NCBI GenBank assembly: GCA_021153285.1
Contig: JAGKTT010000058.1
Coordinates: 1 to 9,680, forward strand
Direction of reading: 5' to 3'
Source of the DNA: Bacteroidia bacterium
Lineage (GTDB): Bacteria > Bacteroidota > Bacteroidia > Bacteroidales > UBA932
Length of the DNA: 9,680 nucleotides
Position numbers and translations under genes: made by a program. The notes under the pieces were generated by a model. It was not told the origin of the DNA. It saw only the letters and a list, made by a program, of their open reading frames with translations, and searched no databases. Shown here one piece after another: positions 6,276-9,680 of the stretch (position 1 is the first letter of the stretch; each line of letters starts with the position of its first letter).

Positions 6276-7598
6276 ATGGGAAAACAATCGGCTGACATTA
6301 TAATAATAGGTGGAGGAGCAGCTGGCCTGATGGCAGCGGCAGGTGCGGCAGAAAGGTTTGCTGCTGATGGCTCGGATGCCAAGGTTCTGGTATTGGAAAA
6401 GATGGCCAGACCTGGGCGAAAGATAATGATCACTGGAAAGGGTAGGTGCAATTTCACCAATGTAAAGCCCTGGAACGAGTTCAGCGCGCATATTCACCCG
6501 AAGCCTAATTTCCTGAAGCATTCATTCTACAATCTTACATCGGAGGCAATGCTCGGTTTCCTCGAAAGCAATGGAACAGAAACCGTTGTGGAGCGGGGCG
6601 ACAGAGCTTTCCCGGCTTCTCATCTTGCTTCCGACATTGTGGATGCATTGGTCAGGGCAGCAGAAAGTGCTGGTGCAGAGATACATTGCAGCAAGGAAGT
6701 ATCAGAGATTTCCCGTAACGAAGATAATTTCAGGATCATTTGTTCTGACGGAAGTCTGTACCACTGTAATAAACTGATAATCTGCACTGGAGGTCTCTCC
6801 TACCCTAAGACCGGTTCTACAGGAGACGGCTATATGTGGGCCCGAGATTTCGGTCATACGGTCAAGACGCTCTTTCCTTCCCTGACAGCCATTGTCCCTA
6901 GAGGATATAAGGAAGATGCCCCGGCAGGAGATATGAAGGGACACATAAGCCGCAATACAATATTGACAGAAACAGGTGAAAGCCTATGCGGCAATCAGCT
7001 GAAGAATGTAAACCTTTCGCTTTACATTGACGGAAACCTTGCCCAGGAGGAATTCGGGGACCTTGATTTCACGGACGGCGGCATCGAAGGCCCTATCGGT
7101 TTCAAGGTGAGCCGCAGATGTGTCAATGCGATCGTCAACGGTTCGAAGGCTTATGTTGTCATCGATCTGAAGCCGGCAGTGGAAATCGAAGACCTTACGG
7201 TACGTATCGGATGCCTTTGGAATGAAATCTCCAAGGATAAGAGGAATGCCAATAAACTTTACAAGGACAGATTCAGGATACTTCTGACAAAAGTTCTCCC
7301 GATGTCACTGATTCCAGGATTCTCAAAGCTCAATCCCGGTGCAGATCATAAGACCCTAGCCAAGGCACTCAAAAACTGGAAATTCGAGATAGCTGGATTC
7401 GTCGGCTATGAAAGATGCGTCATTACCGCCGGAGGTATCAGTCTCGACGAAATTACAGCCAAGACATTGGAATCCAAGCTCATACCGGGTCTCTACTTCG
7501 CCGGAGAAGTTCTGGACCTGGACGCTGACACAGGAGGATACAATCTACAGACTGCATTCTCCACAGGATATCTGGCAGGAATTTCTGCCGCTAAATAA
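6276..7598 (+). CDS. HI0933/BaiN-family NAD(P)/FAD-dependent flavoprotein
   Basis: Flavin-dependent oxidoreductase of 440 residues, somewhat longer than the usual roughly 400. The N-terminal FAD-binding Rossmann motif is IIIIGGGAAGLMAA (8-21). The family hallmark ARPGRKIMITGKGRCNFTN (44-62) and ICTGGLSYPKTGSTGDGY (169-186) follow. The C-terminal FAD segment YFAGEVLDLDADTGGYNLQTA is near 408-428. BaiN of gut clostridia reduces bile-acid intermediates, but most members (YhiN-like) have no established substrate, so that activity should not be assumed here. It is the last gene of the plus-strand run. Its stop codon overlaps the mnmA stop on the other strand by 8 bases, and no terminator hairpin is visible between them. 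Confidence 0.9.
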   Translation: MGKQSADIIIIGGGAAGLMAAAGAAERFAADGSDAKVLVLEKMARPGRKIMITGKGRCNFTNVKPWNEFSAHIHPKPNFLKHSFYNLTSEAMLGFLESNGTETVVERGDRAFPASHLASDIVDALVRAAESAGAEIHCSKEVSEISRNEDNFRIICSDGSLYHCNKLIICTGGLSYPKTGSTGDGYMWARDFGHTVKTLFPSLTAIVPRGYKEDAPAGDMKGHISRNTILTETGESLCGNQLKNVNLSLYIDGNLAQEEFGDLDFTDGGIEGPIGFKVSRRCVNAIVNGSKAYVVIDLKPAVEIEDLTVRIGCLWNEISKDKRNANKLYKDRFRILLTKVLPMSLIPGFSKLNPGADHKTLAKALKNWKFEIAGFVGYERCVITAGGISLDEITAKTLESKLIPGLYFAGEVLDLDADTGGYNLQTAFSTGYLAGISAAK

Positions 7599-8985
7599 CT
7601 CCTGATCCGATCATCTCATCACCATCATACCAGGCAGCGAACTGACCCGGCGTTATACCGCGCTGTGGAACATCGAAAAGAATGTAAAGGCCGTTGCTGC
7701 GCATTACGAGAGTGACATCCTGAAGAGGCTGGCGGTAACGGATGCGGACACGATAGCGTCGGATATCACCTTCATTCATTCTGAGATCCGGACGGATCCA
7801 ATGAATTTCCGAAGGATCAATGCGGAGACAGCTGCGTGACAGTCCCTTATGGGTATGTCCCTCCCCTACATATATTATATTCTGAGAGATATCGGTATCA
7901 ATTACAAAAATCGAATCCTTGTGTCCTCCGATATTGAGACCTTTTCTCTGACCGATAGTATAGAACTGGGCTCCATCGTGCCTGCCTACGATTTTTCCAT
8001 ATGGATTTTCCTTGTATCTGGTCTTCTTTATATGCTTGCGACCGCTTCGATAGGTCTCAGTCTCGAACTTGATTTCATATTTGACAGGCTTGGAAAGTCT
8101 GAGAAAGGCTTCATCTGAAAGAGCAGCGATCCTTGCAGGATCGAACGGGCATCCGGTCACCTGCTGAGTCGAGGCCTTATCTTCCGACACATAGGAAGTA
8201 ATCATCTGAACCTCGGTCACCTCATCCTTCAGAAGAGACTCCAGGGTAGATTTGACAAACGCATACTGCTCATTATCTGAATAATACGCATCATACACTT
8301 CCACGACATCACCCTCACAAGGTTTCAGTTTCTGCTGAAGAAAGGTAGGCAGATCGACCTTTCCTACGAAACATATTCCCTGAGAATCCTTCTTATCGGC
8401 AGACGGCAGATCAGCCTCGTGAGCCAGGCGGCGAACCTCCGGTTTCACAATATCTCCGATAGGAAACATTGCCTGAGAAAGTTGTTCCTGAGTCAGCTGA
8501 CAAAGGAAGTAGCTCTGATCCTTGTTCGGATCCGTTCCGGCCAGAATCCTGAAGACAGGTCCGTCCGGTCCTTCGATTGTCTCCTTACGGCAATAATGTC
8601 CGGTAGCGACGTAATCCGCTCCAAGTTTCTTCGCACACTTAAGGAAAGCATCAAATTTGATCTCACGGTTACACAGCACATCCGGATTCGGAGTCCTTCC
8701 CTTTTCATATTCATCGAACATATAGTCGACGACTCTCTGGCGATATTCTGCACTCAAGTCAACAAAATAGAAAGGAATTCCTATCTTGCGGGCCACAAGT
8801 TCCGCAACAAACCTGTCTTCTTCCCACTCACAATCTCCGTGCAATGTCGCGGAAGCATCGTGCCAGTTCTGCATAAACAAAGCGAATACATCATAGCCCT
8901 GCTGCTTGAGCAAAAGAGCCGCCACACTCGAATCCACACCTCCGGAAAGTCCGATACACACCTTTATATGTCCGTTATCTGCCAT
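7591..8985 (-). CDS. mnmA: tRNA-specific 2-thiouridylase MnmA with a large central insertion
   Basis: ATP-dependent enzyme that installs the 2-thio group on U34 of Lys, Glu and Gln tRNAs, taking sulfur relayed from a cysteine desulfurase. The PP-loop SGGVDS is at 14-19. Catalytic cysteines are Cys105 (PNPDVLCNREIKF) and Cys205 (DSQGICFVG). ATGHY (127-131) and HDGAQFYTIGQRKGLNIGG (336-354) are family signatures, and the C-terminal beta-barrel is about 375-464. I chose the ATG at 8985 (MADNGHIKV, 464 residues); the frame extends to a TTG at 9003, but the family begins just before the PP-loop strand. Length exceeds the normal 350-390 because residues about 230-329 form an insertion between GDVVEV and GKIVGRHDG. 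The catalytic parts are all present. It is convergent with the flavoprotein gene and divergent from cdd. Confidence 0.95.
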   Translation of the reverse strand: MADNGHIKVCIGLSGGVDSSVAALLLKQQGYDVFALFMQNWHDASATLHGDCEWEEDRFVAELVARKIGIPFYFVDLSAEYRQRVVDYMFDEYEKGRTPNPDVLCNREIKFDAFLKCAKKLGADYVATGHYCRKETIEGPDGPVFRILAGTDPNKDQSYFLCQLTQEQLSQAMFPIGDIVKPEVRRLAHEADLPSADKKDSQGICFVGKVDLPTFLQQKLKPCEGDVVEVYDAYYSDNEQYAFVKSTLESLLKDEVTEVQMITSYVSEDKASTQQVTGCPFDPARIAALSDEAFLRLSKPVKYEIKFETETYRSGRKHIKKTRYKENPYGKIVGRHDGAQFYTIGQRKGLNIGGHKDSIFVIDTDISQNIIYVGEGHTHKGLSRSCLRIDPSEIHWIRPDLRMNEGDIRRYRVRIRYRQPLQDVTLVMRSNGLYILFDVPQRGITPGQFAAWYDGDEMIGSGVI

Positions 8986-9009
8986 AATATGAGACAATTT
9001 CAAAAAAAG

Positions 9010-9021
9010 TACTATATTTGT
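9010..9021 (+). promoter_or_regulatory. Predicted cdd promoter, Bacteroidota -7 element
   Basis: An A-run followed by TACTATATTTGT contains TATATTTG (9013-9020), an exact TAnnTTTG match and identical over 12 bases to the dnaN element at 3047-3058. The inferred start near 9027 gives a leader of about 27 bases before the cdd ATG. A -33 TTTG at the expected spacing is not obvious. The A-run lies only a few bases upstream of the mnmA start codon on the opposite strand. Confidence 0.65.
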
Positions 9022-9029
9022 AGAGTCTG

Positions 9030-9037
9030 CAAAGATA
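9030..9037 (-). promoter_or_regulatory. Candidate mnmA promoter -7 element
   Basis: On the minus strand these bases read TATCTTTG, matching TAnnTTTG. A TTTG at 9062-9065 (minus) is a possible -33 box, but the 24-base spacing is longer than usual. The inferred start near 9023 would give mnmA a leader of about 38 bases and would place its start point inside the cdd promoter region. The match is direct; activity is inferred. Confidence 0.45.
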
Positions 9038-9053
9038 ACTTAATTGTGTTTTT

Positions 9054-9527
9054 ATGACAAGCAAAGAAATAAGAATCGTCTACAATGAATATGAATCACT
9101 CGATCAGCTTGATCCGAGAGACAGAGAACTCGCGCAGGCAGCCATAGAAGCGACCAAGAGTTCTTATGCCCCATATTCACATTTCAATGTAGGAGCAGCA
9201 GTACGTCTGGATAACGGAGAAATTATAAAGGGCTCGAATCAGGAAAATGCTGCATATCCATCGGGAATATGCGCTGAAAGGACAGCAATGTTCTATGCAT
9301 CAGCGAATTACCCAGAAAATGCTATGACTGCCATTGCCATCACTGCCTCTCAGAACGGTATATTATGTGAAACTCCAGCCACCCCTTGCGGAGCGTGCAG
9401 ACAGGTAATGGCAGAGTATCAGTCCAAAGGAAAGCATCCTATGGAAATACTTCTGATCGGAGGGAAAAAGATTTGGAAATTCGGGAAAGTGGATGATATG
9501 CTCCCTCTGATTTTCGACAGTATTTAG
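9054..9527 (+). CDS. cdd: Cytidine deaminase (zinc-dependent, homotetrameric type)
   Basis: Pyrimidine salvage enzyme that hydrolytically deaminates cytidine and deoxycytidine to uridine and deoxyuridine. The 157-residue length fits the small tetrameric class (about 130-160). The substrate-binding SNQENAAYPSGICAERTA (61-78) supplies zinc ligand Cys73 and catalytic Glu75. PCGACRQ (111-117) supplies zinc ligands Cys112 and Cys115. APYSHFNVGAAV (39-50) is the conserved N-terminal segment of the fold. An N-terminal extension of about 20 residues precedes the core. The ATG at 9054 follows a predicted promoter and a T-rich leader without a Shine-Dalgarno. The gene stands alone: it is divergent from mnmA and ends at a strong intrinsic terminator. 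Confidence 0.95.
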   Translation: MTSKEIRIVYNEYESLDQLDPRDRELAQAAIEATKSSYAPYSHFNVGAAVRLDNGEIIKGSNQENAAYPSGICAERTAMFYASANYPENAMTAIAITASQNGILCETPATPCGACRQVMAEYQSKGKHPMEILLIGGKKIWKFGKVDDMLPLIFDSI

Positions 9528-9535
9528 ACATAACA

Positions 9536-9578
9536 GAAACCGCTGAAGCTCTGCTAACTTCAGCGGTTTCCATTTTAT
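9536..9578 (+). terminator. Intrinsic terminator after cdd
   Basis: A perfect 13-bp stem (GAAACCGCTGAAG at 9536-9548 and its complement at 9558-9570) with a 9-base loop is followed by CATTTTAT. It begins 8 bases after the cdd stop codon. On the opposite strand the hairpin lies downstream of the SRP RNA gene, so it may also stop read-through from that side. Confidence 0.9.
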
Positions 9579-9587
9579 ACGAAAAAA

Positions 9588-9680
9588 GGGAAAGCTTGAT
9601 ACATCGCACCGCTACGACCTCCTACCCTTGCTGCGGTCAAGCCCTGGGGGAATTCAGAGGGAGCTGGTCGTGTATGACTT
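9588..9680 (-). ncRNA. ffs: Small bacterial SRP RNA (4.5S-type), 3' part; 5' end beyond the window
   Basis: RNA core of the signal recognition particle, which binds Ffh and targets nascent membrane proteins to the translocon. On the minus strand the conserved Ffh-binding helix reads CCCCCAGG...AGCAAGGGUA, with the 5'-AGG/AGCA-3' internal-loop arrangement of bacterial SRP RNAs. Further out, CGACC pairs with GGUCG, and AGCGGUGCGAUGUA resembles the conserved distal helix. The transcript ends in UUUCCC followed by six U (9587-9582), a likely intrinsic end once the 5' arm pairs with it. The apical loop between AGG and AGCA is GCUUGACCGC rather than the common form with GGAA. It converges on cdd. 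The 5' arm is outside the window, so full length is unknown. Confidence 0.85.

Noticed and set aside
7849..8118. 89-residue plus-strand frame with hydrophobic stretches opposite the MnmA insertion
   Set aside because: It is antisense to mnmA with no promoter or start context; the hydrophobicity is a by-product of the complementary charged codons.
8986..9003. mnmA start at TTG 9003, adding six residues
   Set aside because: The ATG at 8985 fits the family N-terminus, and the extra residues KLSHI have no counterpart in known MnmA proteins.
8419..9057. 212-residue plus-strand open frame opposite mnmA
   Set aside because: It lies antisense to the conserved catalytic half of mnmA, resembles no family, and would end inside the cdd start; a shadow of strong codon bias.
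1..9680. Mobile element, CRISPR, phage or defence system
   Set aside because: No transposase, integrase, direct-repeat array, toxin-antitoxin or nuclease-defence gene is present; all genes are core or core-linked and similar in composition.

Overview
This is a core-genome (housekeeping) segment of a Bacteroidota chromosome, most likely order Bacteroidales. The evidence is a 286-residue primary sigma factor without region 1.1, TAnnTTTG-type -7 promoter elements, A/T-rich leaders without Shine-Dalgarno sequences, and protein variants typical of that phylum. Genus cannot be assigned. There is no mobile element, CRISPR array, tRNA or phage gene. No gene-free stretch exceeds 300 bases; the longest (261 bases) is the htrA/dnaN divergent intergenic region.

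Left block, minus strand (1-2858): htrA (periplasmic serine protease), rpoD (primary sigma factor) and the N-terminal third of argS (arginyl-tRNA synthetase) lie head to tail with gaps of 29 and 52 bases. The rpoD-argS gap contains a small palindromic REP-like element.

Central block, plus strand (3120-7598): dnaN (sliding clamp), a DEDDh 3'-5' exonuclease two bases downstream, a degenerate fumarylacetoacetate-hydrolase-fold protein, an exported thioredoxin-like protein and a HI0933/BaiN-type flavoprotein. Gaps are 2, 8, 46 and 16 bases, so this is probably one transcription unit driven by a promoter before dnaN. That promoter has a good -7 box and a short hairpin in the leader. Clamp plus exonuclease make a plausible replication/proofreading pair; the three following genes have no obvious functional link to it.

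Right block: mnmA (tRNA U34 2-thiolase) runs on the minus strand and its stop overlaps the flavoprotein stop by 8 bases. It carries a roughly 95-residue insertion absent from the usual family. Divergent from it is cdd (cytidine deaminase); the two predicted promoters overlap face to face. cdd ends at a strong intrinsic terminator. Converging on it at the right edge is the 3' part of a small bacterial SRP RNA gene whose apical loop is not the usual GGAA type.

The window contains no clear new defence or mobile system. The most interesting items are the MnmA insertion, the catalytically degraded FAH-like protein in the clamp operon, the SRP RNA loop and the REP-like element.
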